Source: Atrichornis clamosus (taxonomy: Eukaryota > Chordata > Aves > Passeriformes > Menuridae). From it: 64,000 nucleotides of DNA. Shown piece by piece: positions 35,138 through 49,200 of the stretch; positions within the stretch are counted from its first letter, which is position 1, and each line of letters opens with the position of its first letter. The translations under genes were made by a program, and so were the position numbers. Under the pieces are notes generated by a model. That model saw nothing but the letters and a program-made list of their open reading frames with translations, was not told the origin of the DNA and made no database searches. The stretch covers positions 1-64,000 of the forward strand of contig WBMZ01011683.1 in the NCBI GenBank assembly GCA_013400975.1, in the 5' to 3' direction.

Positions 35138-35336
35138 TCAAAACATGGCTGTGTTATCAACTCCATTTTAGCCACACATACAAACCACTGCATCATCTCA
35201 GAGGACCCCCAATGGGCTGCTAGGAAGAAAATTAACTCCATTTCAACCAGATACAGTAAAATGCTGGAAGCACACTAATCCAAAGTTATTATTTAGGTAC
35301 AGAAATCTTAAATTGCAATTGTAAAGTTTATAAAAA

Positions 35337-35375
35337 GACAGAAGGAGGAAGGGAAGGAGGGGAGGAAGGAGACTA
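35337..35375 (+). repeat. (GGAAG)n-like purine tract
   Basis: About 39 bp of imperfect GGAAG/GGAGG units on the plus strand. Confidence 0.8.
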
Positions 35376-38300
35376 AGACACTTTTAAGCACTTTAATTAA
35401 TGAAGCACTACCTATTTGAAATGATATAATATTCACCATCCTAGGAAATGAAAACCCATCCTCTCCAAATAGTAAGAAACTGATTCAAACCCTCCTGATA
35501 GTGAGGAGTTTGTTATTCTAGTTGTATAAAGGTAGCAGATCCAGATAAATAGCACACAGTTCTCATAGTTTAGTGATCTATTTTATTTCTGTTACATTGG
35601 TTTCTTTAAGGCTTTCACCAGGTGACAGCTATCTATTATGGACTCATTTAGCTCCTCTTGAAGTAAATGGTTAACTTTTGGGGACTACATCAGTACTATG
35701 ATCTAGTTAGTATGCTATAATTTAAGAGTGTCCTAATACTGTTTCTACTGTCAAAAATGCCAAGTAGTTGTTTTATCTTTTGATGTAACAGATATGGTAT
35801 TTCATATTCAACATAATGTAGTTAATAGGTGTTTGGTAAAGTAAATCTCCTTAAAGTTAATACGAATCTTCTCATCAGCTTCCCTTGGATCTGTTTTTAA
35901 TCTCAAATCCTTTTATTTCTTATTTTAAGTTCAGAGTGCCTTAATATTACTTGGTCAAACACGTCCTATCTATTTATCTATCAGTTAATTCAATCCATCT
36001 GGCTTATATTAACATAAAACCTCAGCACATCACAATATCACACAAATCTTAACTTTAAAATTTTGTGGCAAGATGTCAATTAAGAACAATATCCTCCTTC
36101 TACTTTTTTTTCTCCTATGTCAGGCATTTTCATCCAGTTTTACACAGAGTTGCAAATGTCTATATCTAAGAAATGTGTTTTTCACATTTATGTTTGAGCC
36201 ATTTTCTGTATTACTTTCAGTCATATTTTAGTCTATATATATATACATCTTGAGTATTTTCCTTCAAGAATATATGTTTGCTCTCTCTCATGTTGTAACT
36301 ACTGACATTGAGCTTCTGATTTCCAGGAAAACATATGAAATCACATCAGTATATATTAGCATATATAACATCTCTAGACAAACTTTTTAACTCAAGTAGA
36401 CTGTGTATCCTTAGGTAGAAGAATAAAAGCCTCAGTATACTGTGATAAACTGTTTAATAAAATTTAAAAAATAATGAAACCCTTCTTTTCAGCCCAGGCT
36501 GCTACACTGCCGTACATTTTATTGGTCTGAAAGGTAGAATTCTTGGCAGACAAATCATCCCATGGGCCACATAAAGGGCACATGGTGTAATTCAGCCTAG
36601 TGTAACTATAAATGACCAGAATAGAGTCCGAAAGGTCTGCTCAATTCAATATCTGATTTATGTTTCATGCTGGGGTGAGGAGATTTTGGAACTGACACAG
36701 ACAGAGGGTGAACTACATGCTGCAGTTGTATCTGTCCAAGTGAGAGAGAGTACATGGAGCAGAAACATTTCCCAGTGAATAATTCAGCCAACACTATCCC
36801 CTTCCTGGCAAGTCATTTATTTTAAAAATTCTTCAGGTAGTCATATGTGTTAGACATTTATAGGTATGCATGCTATCTGCTATATTTTGACCAAAAGTGT
36901 ATTTTTTTCTGGTGACAGTTATCTGTGTAGTTCCTTATAAAAGCAAGGGGAAGGTCAAGTCTGTTGAAAGTGTGGTTAATGACAAACTATGCAAATAGGG
37001 TAGAATGGAGGGGAATTTTGTCTTTTTTTTTTACACACTAGCAGGAGCTATTGCACAAATGATCTGACTTTACTGGATTTAGTTAGAAGATTCTAATCTT
37101 ATTCTTCTACTGGCCTTGGTTTCATCACATATGCAGAATTTACACTTCATAACAAATGTAATATAGATGGCAAACAATTTCTTAGTACACTCCAGAAATA
37201 AAATATTAACCATTAGAAATATACTTTAACCTTTATTCTAGACAGAAAAACAGCAAATGAGCTTGTATTGTCTGCAAATCTAAGGTGTAAAAAAATGTTT
37301 ATCACTGCTTAGATTAAAGAATAAATGGATTATTTTAGTATATAGAAATGCAGTAAGCTTGACAAATAAGGAGCTGTTTGAAAACGAAGGAAAGAATTCA
37401 GCACTTTTTCTGGATGGACATTTTCCAGCAATGATATTTTGATTGTGCATGGTTAATTATTTTACTTTTTATATGGTTTTTACTCATGTATATTAGCAAC
37501 CATTTATTTCCATCTCTCCTAGTACCTGAATATGTAGGTTGTTCTGAATTGTAAGGCTTATCTGAAAGGGACTGAAACCATAAGTCATTTCTGACTTATA
37601 GATGAAGTAGCAAGTAGATGTGATAGACTGATTTTGTTTAGGTTTTTGGGGGGTTGTTTTTTAGTATTTCAGTTTCCCAGCTTCCTATTTGTGGTGATGA
37701 TTAGTTTTATTAATTAAAACCAAAACAAACCTGTTTCTGTTTCTCAAACAAAGCAAGATTTCTCTAGCTTCCTACAGAGCTGGGAACAGTTCTTGTGTAT
37801 CCTGTCGTCTTGGGCTGTGAAATATGTTGCAAAAAACTTGTTCAAACATTTGTATTGAACAACTCCTCACTATAAGAAGTTCTAAGACTATTATTTAATA
37901 AGGCTAAGTATGACATAAAATCTTTATTTCCCTTTTGATGATGGTATTTTTGCCTGAGATATTTCAGGTTTTATGTAGATATGACAGAAGTCTTAAAAAT
38001 TCCTGTGATTTCTTGATAGTTTTTGGGTCTGCAAGCTCCAGCACAACACTGAATGGCCCTTTCTGCTTAACTCACCTAATTTCTTTTTTTGTGGCCATTT
38101 CAGTGGAGACTTACTAGTGTATAATGTTAGTGGTCAGTGGACCATGTTGGTGTCAAAATTTGTCTCAGAAAACTGACAGCCAGAGGGTTAATTAGCTTTG
38201 CCAGACACTTGTCCATTTGCCATTTTTTAAAGCAGTGGAGAAGAACTAAGAGAATACTATTTAAATTTTGTCCATAAACATATCTAATGGAGTTTTAAAG

Positions 38301-38660
38301 GTCTTTAAATTATGTCTAAGTAGATCTCTAAACTAATTTAGCAAACAAATGGCTACTAATGTTTTAGATGAAAAGACTGCTGTATTGGGTAATGTTCTTT
38401 GAAGGGCAAGTAATACGGGTCAATAGAAAATTCTTGATCACATTAGTTAACAATTTATGCTTTATTTTACCTTAAACATTTTGAGAGTGTATTGCTTATT
38501 GCTTACTTCCTTCTTCCAGAAATCAAAGCTGCAGAAAAAATTATTGTGTAGACTTCACAGCAAGAAACTTTGCACTGCTGATTATGTTTCTAGCAGGAAA
38601 AATAATACGTACAGTCTTTGCAGGGTTCTTGTTTCATTAAATGCTTCACTTAAAAAAAAT

Positions 38661-38675
38661 TAATAATAATAATAG
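38661..38675 (+). repeat. Short (AAT)n run
   Basis: About four to five TAA units in a row after an A-rich stretch. Confidence 0.6.
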
Positions 38676-41600
38676 TGTAGATGGACTCATGCATCTGGAG
38701 ATCGCATGAACACTTGCTCTGCATAAATGTTTCTGGAAGGAATACAATACTCATAGTCTTGATTTAGGATTATTTTAATATTGTATTTGCATACCTTCCA
38801 GAAGAGCAACAGAGGTAAGAGTTCAGAAAATTGATCTAGGTAATTGATTCAGATGGGAAAATGTGAAGCTTTTTTACCAGTTCTATCCATCAATCTGGAA
38901 AATACACCAGCTGTAATTAATTTTATGTAACTTTATCCATCTGGAAATTAGTTATTACTTCTTACTTTGCATTAGCTATGTAGAACATAGAAATTTAAAG
39001 CAAATCTAGGTGATACAGTTTTTCTATATATTCAATAGAAATCTAACCAGTACTCTTGCTTAAGTTTAGTATGTAATTCTTCACACCTAAAGAAAAAAAT
39101 ACATATTTGATCAGACAACTCATATGCTAAACTATTAACAGGTAGAGGTTTCTCTCCAGTGGGTATAAGGGAAATCTTGACAACTGCCTTAAACCTGGAG
39201 CCTGAGTTCTGGATGAAGATAAATTTTAGCACAAACTATTAACCACAGCTGGGGGAGGTGTCTCTCAGAGGCAGAATCATCTCACTAGCTCCTTTGTAAG
39301 TGCTAATAAAGGCAAAAAACCAAATTAGCTGGTAGACTAGAGAAGAGAATATACCAATTAACACGCAGTTTGGCATATACTTGACTAACAGTTCCAGTAG
39401 TGTACAAACAATTTTGCTTAAATAGGAAAAAAATTACCACATCATCACTATTGCAACAGTTTCAGAGATTAAAGTAACACTCACATTTTCTCTATGTTCC
39501 TTTATTCAGATTTGTATCACTTTGTTAACTTGCTATTTTAAAATATTTAGAGAGTGCATCCTCATTACAGTCCTTAGAAGAGTAGACATATTTATGTGGC
39601 TTTTTTTGCCACTGCTATGTAATCTTTATAATTGCTTCTGTGAACATGGCAGCTATGGTTGCAAACAGCAGATTAAATATTCCAGCCATGACCTTTATTT
39701 ATTAGATTCTGCTAAATTTAATGCAGTTCACCAGGAAATGTCTTTGTATGTTTTTGCTGCATCTTACCCTCCTTTTCTTCACATTCCTGTAACCTGTCAA
39801 AAAGAAGGAACAATAACCTGCCTTAGAGAAATCATATGGCCTACACAAACATTGCTGTGCATAGGCTACATGATAGCTACCCATCTCATGCTTTCCACTA
39901 CTCTCCTTTATTTGCAAACCCTTAAACAGGTTCTTGTTCATATTAACTGGTTACCGTACTAGAAAACTTACCATGAAAAGGTCAGGTTTGCCATTGTGTC
40001 TGTATTTATTGTAAAAGAAATTAAGTAGACTGATAATATTCTCTTGATGATGCTTTCCTTCATGTTATATGACATGCAGAAAATGGATGAATATGTGTAT
40101 AATATGTGTTTGAAAGTGGCATCATGAATATAACACTGGAACAAAAAAAGGGGTAGAAAAGAACAAGTAGCCGAACATGCTTGTCAGAGACCTGCAAATT
40201 ATAGTGCAGTAAGATAGAGAAATTCAGTTGAAGTATTCCAAAAGGATCAGCTAAGATCCCTCAGTGGAGCAGTAATATTCCTACCTGCAGGGGAGCACAG
40301 TTTACCCTGAGGAGAGTGTTCAGGTGAGATCACTATCTACAACAGATCCTGAGCCAGTAAGTTGCATTGTAGCAGTGTGAAGTTAAGTAAGATGTTGACA
40401 TCGGGACTTTTGTATAAAGTATTAAACAAGCTGGCAAACATTGCCAACAAATTATGAGCAAAATAGAAGTGATTTGAAATGGTACCTGCCTCTGAGCCCA
40501 GGTGCAGGGAGAAATATAGTAGGTTTTACAGTTTTGTATCACAGAAGACATGAGTTACCAATGCAAGAGGTCTGCAGGATTCATGGCAGAAGAAGAAAAA
40601 AGTCTCTGCCTGAGGTTTACATGGACACAGGAGTGAAAGTGGATTTTTTTTTTTTTAAGAGGTAACAAAATTCATGCTGAAAACCCAAAGGAAGAATAAT
40701 ATCTGATTACATTTGAGAACTGCTAACTGTGATATTTGTTGAGAGTACAGCCTACAGCAGCAAGGCATTGTCACAACAAGGGTTTGCCAGAGTGCTGAAT
40801 CTCTGTTTTGCTGTCTGCAGTCAGTGTGAGGAACATGCTGAAAAGCAAGCAATGAACTGAGTTGCTAAAGCTGTCTTTGGCTGGAATGCATGGACATTTA
40901 AGTTATGCATATTTTTTAGTGTGTCAACACACATCAAAAGATGGAACACAGCAGTACAGGTCAGCCATGAAACCGGAAAAATGGATACTCTGTGTGTCCT
41001 TTGCAATGAGACTGTCACTCTGCTGCTTTTCTTGTCAGCCCTACTGCTGACATACTCCTGCTGCAGCCAGTTGCTTGTGTTCGCTAGTTTCAGACCTGCT
41101 AGGTAAAATCTTACTCTGCTGAAAACAACAGGAGTTTAGCTATTGATTTCAGTAACTTTCTCTAAATTGGTTGACCAAGGCTTCTGTGTCCTGGGTGGAG
41201 CTGTACGTGCTGACTGCATGCTGACATTTTCTCCCAGCAAGGAAAAGTCAGGAATTCTACCAGCCCCTCCTATATCAGACTTATTATTACTTTTTTTTTT
41301 TGAGTTAAATTTTACATGTGGAGCTGTTGCACATCTTTTCCAGGTCTCTGATTTTCTACTTGGTCAAGATGTGATCGATGAGGTTAAACTTTTGCCATGG
41401 GATTAAATCCTCTGAGTGCAATCTCTAGGCACTTGCAATGCACAGACATGCTTGCGTTGTCTGATTCAGTGATTATTTGTTATGCAATTTCCTCATCTCT
41501 TTTTATTTCACACAGTGAAAATAGCAGAGCCTGCTATAAGAAGAAAGCCCTGCAACTTTACTCTTAAGATAAAGATGAGAAAAACTGAAACCAAATGCTT

Positions 41601-44600
41601 TAGGAGTTCTTCCATTTGCTGGCATGAAAACCACACCTCTGAGGTGATGCGTTGCCACTTCTTTTAAACCTGGGTCAATGAATACATTCTTTGACCAGAC
41701 ACCTGAAAACAAACTGCTTACCCCTCTGGCAGAAAGACTCATGCTGGACTTAAAAGCAAGACTAGACCAGAATAAAAATAGTGATGGATAAATTGGAGAT
41801 TTTCAGACTTACAAGACTGAAGGGGAAATGAGAAAATTCAAAACAGCATTTGCGAAATGATGTAAAGACAGTGATGTAAACATGTTTTTCACATATTTTA
41901 CAAGGTGCAGAACTGAAAAAATACAGAACTATATTGCAGCTTTTATGCTTTGGCCCAGCAGAGGCAGTCCAGTGTAGGATTTTAATTTTCCAGGTTAAGT
42001 GGCCTAGAAAAGCTAAAGTTTGGCATCAGGAAAAGAAAAGGTCACAGATTATTAGAGGACTGAGAAATCATGCATGCTTAGATTCACCTGAAAAAGATTG
42101 AAAATGCTGTCCATAAAATATACAGTTAGGCATTCAGTGTATTTTCCAAAAAAAAGAAAGTAGAGAGAGTTAAGCAATATTTTCTTAAAGCAAGAGTTGT
42201 AAAAGATTCTAAGAAATTTCTTTTCAGTGTGAATTAATCATTTTAGTACATTAAATTCCGTGATGATCATTATTTATTTCTATTGTTTACACTTAGAAAT
42301 GCTAAATGTATTGGAACAGATTCCTCCTGCTGTGTTTAACTTTGAATTGTTGAACAGATCTGAAAAGAAACTGGAAGCAGGCTGCTGTTGCCCATTCAAG
42401 ATTTCCCCTGAGATGCGAAGAAAGGAAAATCTTGGAAAAGACCGCATAGTTGTTCCATGTCATCTTAGTGATTATTTTAGGAGTAGCAAAAGACTTGTCT
42501 GCTCTTGCTTGCACCACGATGAGGGTCCTCACATATTTAGAGCTGAGCAGTCTCCCCTTAAGGACTCTGCTGAGTCACCCATAGATTTCCTGACTCAGGC
42601 ATTATCCCATGAGGACCAGATGTTATAGTACTGAATTTGCAGGCTAAGATTGAAAGATCAAAATAAGACATGTACAAAGCAATAGGAAAAATTATATTTT
42701 AATTATATTTTAACACTGGCCATCTCTAAGCTTACTTTGTTTTACTTTCAGAAAGGTATTTGTGAACTTGAACAGTGCATGTGCATTTAGAATACGGAGA
42801 CATATCAGGTTGATCTGCACTACATAATATCTAAGAAAGAAACGAAACATAAATTGGAATGGATCTGTGCCACACTTGTGACAAACATTATAAATGCCCT
42901 TTCAAAAATATCTTTGCATATTTTAGAACAATGATATCAAACTATGGAAAGAAATGGCATTAAATATGGATGAGCAACAAAAAATGAAACCTGAATCAAC
43001 TCCCCAGATATCTACATACTAGCACATCTTTTTTCCTTTATATAAGACAAAAAAAATTCTTATCGCATCAGATTTCAATCTTTTAAAAATTGAATTAATC
43101 CTTTCAAAGAATATGTTAATTTTAATGTATTTGTTATGTCAACCTAACTACCAGTCTTCAAAAAGTTCAACAACTTTTGTTTTTCCTGAAATAATATACA
43201 GATCAGATTCTTCAAGCAAAAAACCTAACATTGCATTACCTTCAAAATGATAGGGTTTAATTAACACTCCTGTTGAATTCAATGACCAAATATCTAATAA
43301 GTAGTGATGGTATAAGATCTGATTTGGACTCAAGGGTATGGTTGATTTCCAATCCTCGATTTAAATATTTAGTAAAAATATGTGATTAATTCCTTAGTGT
43401 TGTATCTATAAGTCAGTACACCTTTTTAGATACTGCCTTAATATTTAAAATTTTTAAGAATTTGGTGGTTTTACTTTTGATTTTCAAATAGTTAAATGCA
43501 TGTAAAAAGGATTCCATCTATTGTAAAATCTAAAAAGACAATCATATAGCACAAAAAAAGCACGTTTATCCATATGGACAATGAAACAAATTTTCAAGTG
43601 GTCCTTGTATTTGGGAAAAGTTTTCTACAGAACTACAGAGAGAATTTAAATATTGAGAAAAAATGGAAGTTATCTGTGGATTTTTCTTCTTTATATGTCT
43701 AACACAGTTTTTACAGAAGTGCTTGGCTATTTGGAGCAGGCCAAGAGATAAACTCTCTTCTGTGTCATGTGAAGAGGAATTTTGCAGCTTTTCAATCTAA
43801 TTTTTAAGAAAACATTTGGTGGAGGTGGCAAAGCACCTCTCTTTGGAGGAAATACAAATGTTCGTTTCTGGTTTGGACTTCCAGTGCTCTGGTTTTCTTT
43901 CACAAACTAATAATTAAGCTTTCAAAGCTCCAGAAGTTTAGAGCTTCCTTTCAATGTGACCTCAGAGGCATACTTTAGTAAGTCATTGTGTAGGAAGACA
44001 TGCAATGTGAGCTTATTCTTACTATGTTACACCAAGTTATGATATCCCATTCTGATCTTAATTTCAAACTTCGTTAACACCTAAAAGGGATAAAGAAATA
44101 CGCAATCCTTTTCTTATTCTGGATCACTATTTTTTTAATTACTTGAACCAGAGATTCTCCCTCAAAATTTTTGCCATTGTTTACCAGAAAGATGGAAAAT
44201 ATGGAATCCACCTCAGTTACTGGACCACACAAGAATTTTCAAGGCTTGAATTCTCTGCTTACCAATGGTCTACAAAGTTTAATATAATGTCTCCTTTCAT
44301 AATCAAAACATAGTCAAAAATATGCGCCAGTCTGGTAAGAAGTGAATAAAGCTGATGCAAAACCTATTTCAAGTGGGTATATGCAATCCTAAATGTCACA
44401 TTTTACTGGTTGACAAACATTATCACTTCATTTCACAGTACAGTAAACAACTCATAAGTCACCAGCTAATTTGATTGACAGTAGCGTTGGGCATTCTTTA
44501 GAAATCTTTTAGTATACTGCACTAAGTCAGACTTTTGGGGTAATTGACCTCAAGTGTATGAAAAAAAATCCTAGAGTCCACTTAAAATGAAGGGAAAGTG

Positions 44601-46124
44601 GGAAATCAAAAATGCGAGAACAATAAATTATAGAAATTTCTCATCTGAGTAAGTAACAGCCTTAATAGCTTTCTTTAAGAACTGAGTGCACTGAATTGAA
44701 CATCTGCTTTCCAGCTGTGTATATTGATATATTACCAGGGTTTTATTCTCTTCTACTTTAAATATATCCATAAGTTTTTCAGAACTCCACTACCTGACTT
44801 TCTGACAATGCCTCGATTGTGAAAGATATAAAAATGTCAAAAATTCTGTAGGCCATTTTATGCCCAGGATATTATTTTTCAATTGAATCCAAAGACAGAT
44901 GTCTATGAACAATTAAACCATTCTCCAATCACACCTTGTTCCAGCTGGGATCATAGAATTAAAAGGAAATAAGGCATCATGATTCACTTATTGCTGGAGT
45001 ACCTAGTGTTTCCTGTACTGCTGATAGATTCTTATTAAACAATTCTGTCAATGGAAAATGAATATTGTCCGCTGCTTGAACTTCTAAAGTTAGTTCTTTG
45101 ATATTAAATTTGATTTTCTTCTCTTATAATAATTCATACACTTAGTGACTGGCTTCAGAAATTCCCATTAGATGGAGATTATGTTATCTAAAGCTTACTA
45201 AATCCCACGTCAGGTCTCAGGGAGTTTAGCTGCAAAGTAGAACACTGAAAAGACTTGCAGTGAAAAGAGGAACTTACTAATAAAAAAAATGTAGCCTGGT
45301 GTCTCTTCTATTAAAGGAGATGTGGAAAATGTTTACTTCTTTCCCCCCACCTCAATATGAAGTCACCTTTTGCAACCCCCTTTACCACTGCTCCTTGCTT
45401 GGCAGACATACAGCTCAGACTTATGTCTATAGAAAGGGGCCGTATGATATGTACTTACGAACCAAAATATCATCAGTGTGTTTATGTTTTATGCTTTGAA
45501 CAGCTATACTGCCATTCACGTGGGGAACATTTAATTTCTAAACTGTGCCCAGAAGCGTTGCTAGTAAAATATTTCTGCACTTTGTAGATAGGTGGTTTAT
45601 GATCTTCTGTTATATATTCTGAAAGAAATACACACTCTCGTCTTTTACCCTGGACACAATAGAGCAGACACCAGCAGCCTTTGTTTCAAAATGCTGTTAT
45701 AAAAATGGAGGAGCAAGCAACAGATTGATAGGTTTAATTTTATTAAAGGGTACCAAAGAAACATGATTGCATCTTTCAGAAACACTATTAAACAGCAATT
45801 AAAAGGGCACATTAAAGTGTGTAAGTTAAATGTCTCTTAGTCTTGATAAGTTTTTGGAAAAGATTGACACACATTAAACATTTGACTATGGAAATTACAA
45901 TCAATAGTGAGAAGTCATTTCCCTTAAAAGGTTGAGATTCTCAAGATATCAGAGGACACAATTGAAAGATATATCCAAAAGACAGACAGCTGAGGCAACT
46001 GTTTCTTTGTACCATCGCAAAGCCGTCCTAGGTGCACTGGTTTATGTTACACACTTCTAGCATATATTTATGCACACTTAACCAGAAAAAAAACCAAAAC
46101 CAAACAGGGTCAGCTTCTGCTCAC

Positions 46125-46240
46125 AGGACCCAGCCAAGCAAATCCTTTAAGCATGTGCTTAAACTCAGCAGAGGAATAATAACATTGACATCAAGGAAAC
46201 TCCACACATGTTTAAGTGATTTAAATGTTCACAGGTTCAG
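46125..46240. repeat. Possible ancient amniote dispersed-repeat trace
   Basis: The 'cctttaagcatgtgcttaaa' motif with a downstream 'acacatgtttaagtg' resembles a palindromic 'aagcatgtgctta' sequence that recurs in turtle, crocodile and bird DNA. I recall the motif but cannot name the family with certainty. Confidence 0.3.
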
Positions 46241-49200
46241 GGCAGTTTTATTTAGGATCTATTCTCTTGTTACAGTGAGCACTAACATGGCTTTCACTTT
46301 CCTTTCCATCTACCCACTGTCTGTAACAGAGAAGAAATTTGTAGGGCTAGGTAATTTTTTATTTCAGAACCGGTGTGTAGGACAAAGGACTGCACCAGCC
46401 TTGCTTCAGACTTGAAACAGGAACAGCAAACTTTGCATAGGTGTAAGTTTATACAACAGCAGTTATCCCTTGTGTCCATCCCATCCCACCCCATACATGC
46501 CCCACCGCTCTCTCCCTGCCCTGCCTTCTTATTGTATTTTATCTGACAATGCTGGGACAAACAGGCTCAGATGTGCTTAAAAATCAGGAAAAATGTAAAC
46601 ATGTTAGTTGACCAAATGTATGAGAAAAAAGTTGTTAAACATCTGTCTCGCAGAAAGAAGTGCTGAAGTAGCACTTCAAGGAAATTTACATTCAGAAAAG
46701 TTAGTGAATGTTTTCCTTTTCCTTTTAATATTTTTACCTGATTCCAGTTCCAATTTCAGAAAGCAAAAATCCTAACTTTCTTTGTAGTTAAAAATATTAT
46801 AATCCTTTTTGTGCACTGTTGAATTACAGGTAGGATTTAAAAGGAAAAAAAAAGAAGCATAAAAAAACTTTTTATTTCTTCCTGTTCACCTCATCTCCAC
46901 ATGGATCCAGCTAGGAGTTTAGTATTCACAATGCTGCTTGTTAAAAACCTGCCAAATTCAAATGAGGAGTCATTATAATGATATTGAATACTTCCATCCA
47001 GAGATTACTGCATTGATAGTGGATTGTGTGTGAAGTTGTGGGGAACTGAGATACAGAAAATTAAAGCAAAACCTACACATTCACACAACATATAAATGTC
47101 AGAAAAGGAAATTTCAGAATTCCTGAGATTTTAACACACATACGAAACCTCAGACTGCTTCAGCTCGAGCAGTTCAGCTGCATTTAATGCTTCAGAGATT
47201 ATACCTGGATATTGAATTGATTTGAAAGTTGTTCTCTCTTGACATGAAACACCTGAAAATGTCTGCTAAATGTGGAATAAATCTTGCTGACTGACGAAGG
47301 AAAGAATATTTTTTTAAGCAACTGCTTATTCTTTCCTGCAGACCTATTATGTGTGGTGAAAAGGTCCACAATATTGGTTGGTTTTTCTTCTATCCTCTGA
47401 ATTACATTTCAGGGTCTTTTTTTTTTTTCCTCCTCATTTATCTTGAAAAACAAATTCAGAGATATGGTTGAAAATCAAATCCTTCATAACACTTTCAGAT
47501 GTTAATAATTTGCATCCAGTAATGGATCTTCTTGCTACAAAGATGTACAATTTGTATTATTTGTATTTTACATAGCGTACGGTGAGACACAGGGATGGAG
47601 CATACATGGTTCAGACCGAAGTTGGCCTAAGCTTCCTCTGCAGAGGAAGAGAAAGAAGAGTAACAGAAATTTCCCTCTAGGTTTACTGGGAGATTAAATA
47701 TACTTTCTCTCTCTAAATCTCTGCACATGTCATCATGCTATCATGGTGGACTTAAAAATCTTTGCTAAAATGCCAGTGTAAAGAAAAAACTTTGTCTTAT
47801 TTTAAATATTCTATTTTTTTCAAAGGTATTTATTAAACTATTAGTATGTCAAGTAATTTGTGCTCCCCCAGCCTTAAAAGGCTCAAAATTTTCAAAATTA
47901 GCATCACTAAATTATATTATTCATAAGATGGGACAAGATCTGTCAAGAAATCATAGTTGATATTGATTTGGATTGTTGATAAAATGAAATTATATAAAAA
48001 GAAATAGATATACTTTTATTTGACTGAAAAGAGAGGGCCTGAATTTTTTTCTAGTTGAACATCTGGAATCAGAATGGTGACATCCTAATTGGCATTCAAA
48101 GGAATACTGAGGTAGGAAAGTGTTGCTACAGGAGTGAATGTTAACAGTGTGAAAGATTTACACTTACATCTGGGAAAGTCACGGCACGTTGGATGAGCTC
48201 CAGCAGGTAAGAAACCACTGTGTGGGAAAGGCAAATAATTGTATGTCACAGGATCAAAGGAGTTCTTGAAATGTTAGAGGAAATTACTACATGAGTTTAG
48301 AAGAAAGGTTTTCTCCCTCGTGGAAAGCTTGCACTGGCTGTTGCATGTGGCCGGTGAAAGAGAAGTCTGCATGTCCTATGAGTAAAAATGTCGGGAGGCT
48401 ACTGCTGCAGTGATTAGGGAAGCAGCTTGCAGAAAATACATCACACTGCGCTTTGGCATGTGAAGGAGACTTACAACATGAGGCTTCAAACCAAAGGAAA
48501 TTCCCACAAGAGCTGAGGGCTAAAGGAAGATTCATTTATTTTGTATAGTTGTAAGATAGGTCTTTTTTTAGCAAGTAGTTTGCGGTTTGCACCTAAGCAT
48601 CAAAGCAGATTTTTGTAAGGACTATAGGAGAATGTAGTTTACAGCCTTGCTGATTTTTTGCAAATAAAATTTGATTTGTTTCATATACCTCTGTTTCATG
48701 ATCCATTGCCTCAATAGTCATATCCTGCAGAGAGTTTAAAAAAATTATTAAATAAAGGTTTCAAATGAAACTAATTCTTTTATACCCTGAGATAGTTCAA
48801 ATGTTGATTAAACTGCCTTCAACCTGCCTTCAGGTGTTAAATTTAGGGTCTTCAGCAAAAGCAAAAAGAAAAACCCTTCCTGCCTCTAAAACTGTGAGTT
48901 TGCCAGGATATTTATCAAGGTAGAAAAGTCAGGCAATCAGGAACTTGAATAAAAATCGAATACTGACTTCAGGATTTGGAGTTTTGAAATTCCTTGAGAT
49001 TAGTCTCTCTTGGTTTCCCTTGAAATTAATGATGGCAACAGAATTGATTTAGATGAGAATGCAGTGAGCTTAGCCAGGAGCAAATCTTCAAATCCTACTC
49101 TATGAACACCTAATCCTGAGAGATTAAGTTACAAAAAGCATTTGTAGGATTCTTTTTTTTCAGCTTTCTTCCCAAAGAGTTATACCCTAATGAAACAAAC

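Larger units (their letters stand above)
35138..46120. other. AT-rich unique sequence, no gene seen
   Basis: About 11 kb without a recognisable gene or clear young repeat. It contains a GA-rich tract (35337-35375), an (AAT)n run (38661-38675) and T homopolymers near 37021, 40646 and 41290. Frames of 146 codons (39522-39962) and 122 codons (42260-42628) on the plus strand have no known motifs. A weak CR1-end-like 'atcatagaattaaa' at 44951 is too short to call. Confidence 0.5.

Noticed and set aside
42260..42628. 122-codon plus-strand frame with a Cys-rich middle (AGCCCPF, CSCLHH)
   Set aside because: There is no known family, no signal peptide and no splice or promoter context; it is within what chance frames can reach in this window.
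44949..44985. 'atcatagaattaaaagg' as a CR1 3' end
   Set aside because: Only about 15 bases match and the following sequence does not resemble CR1.
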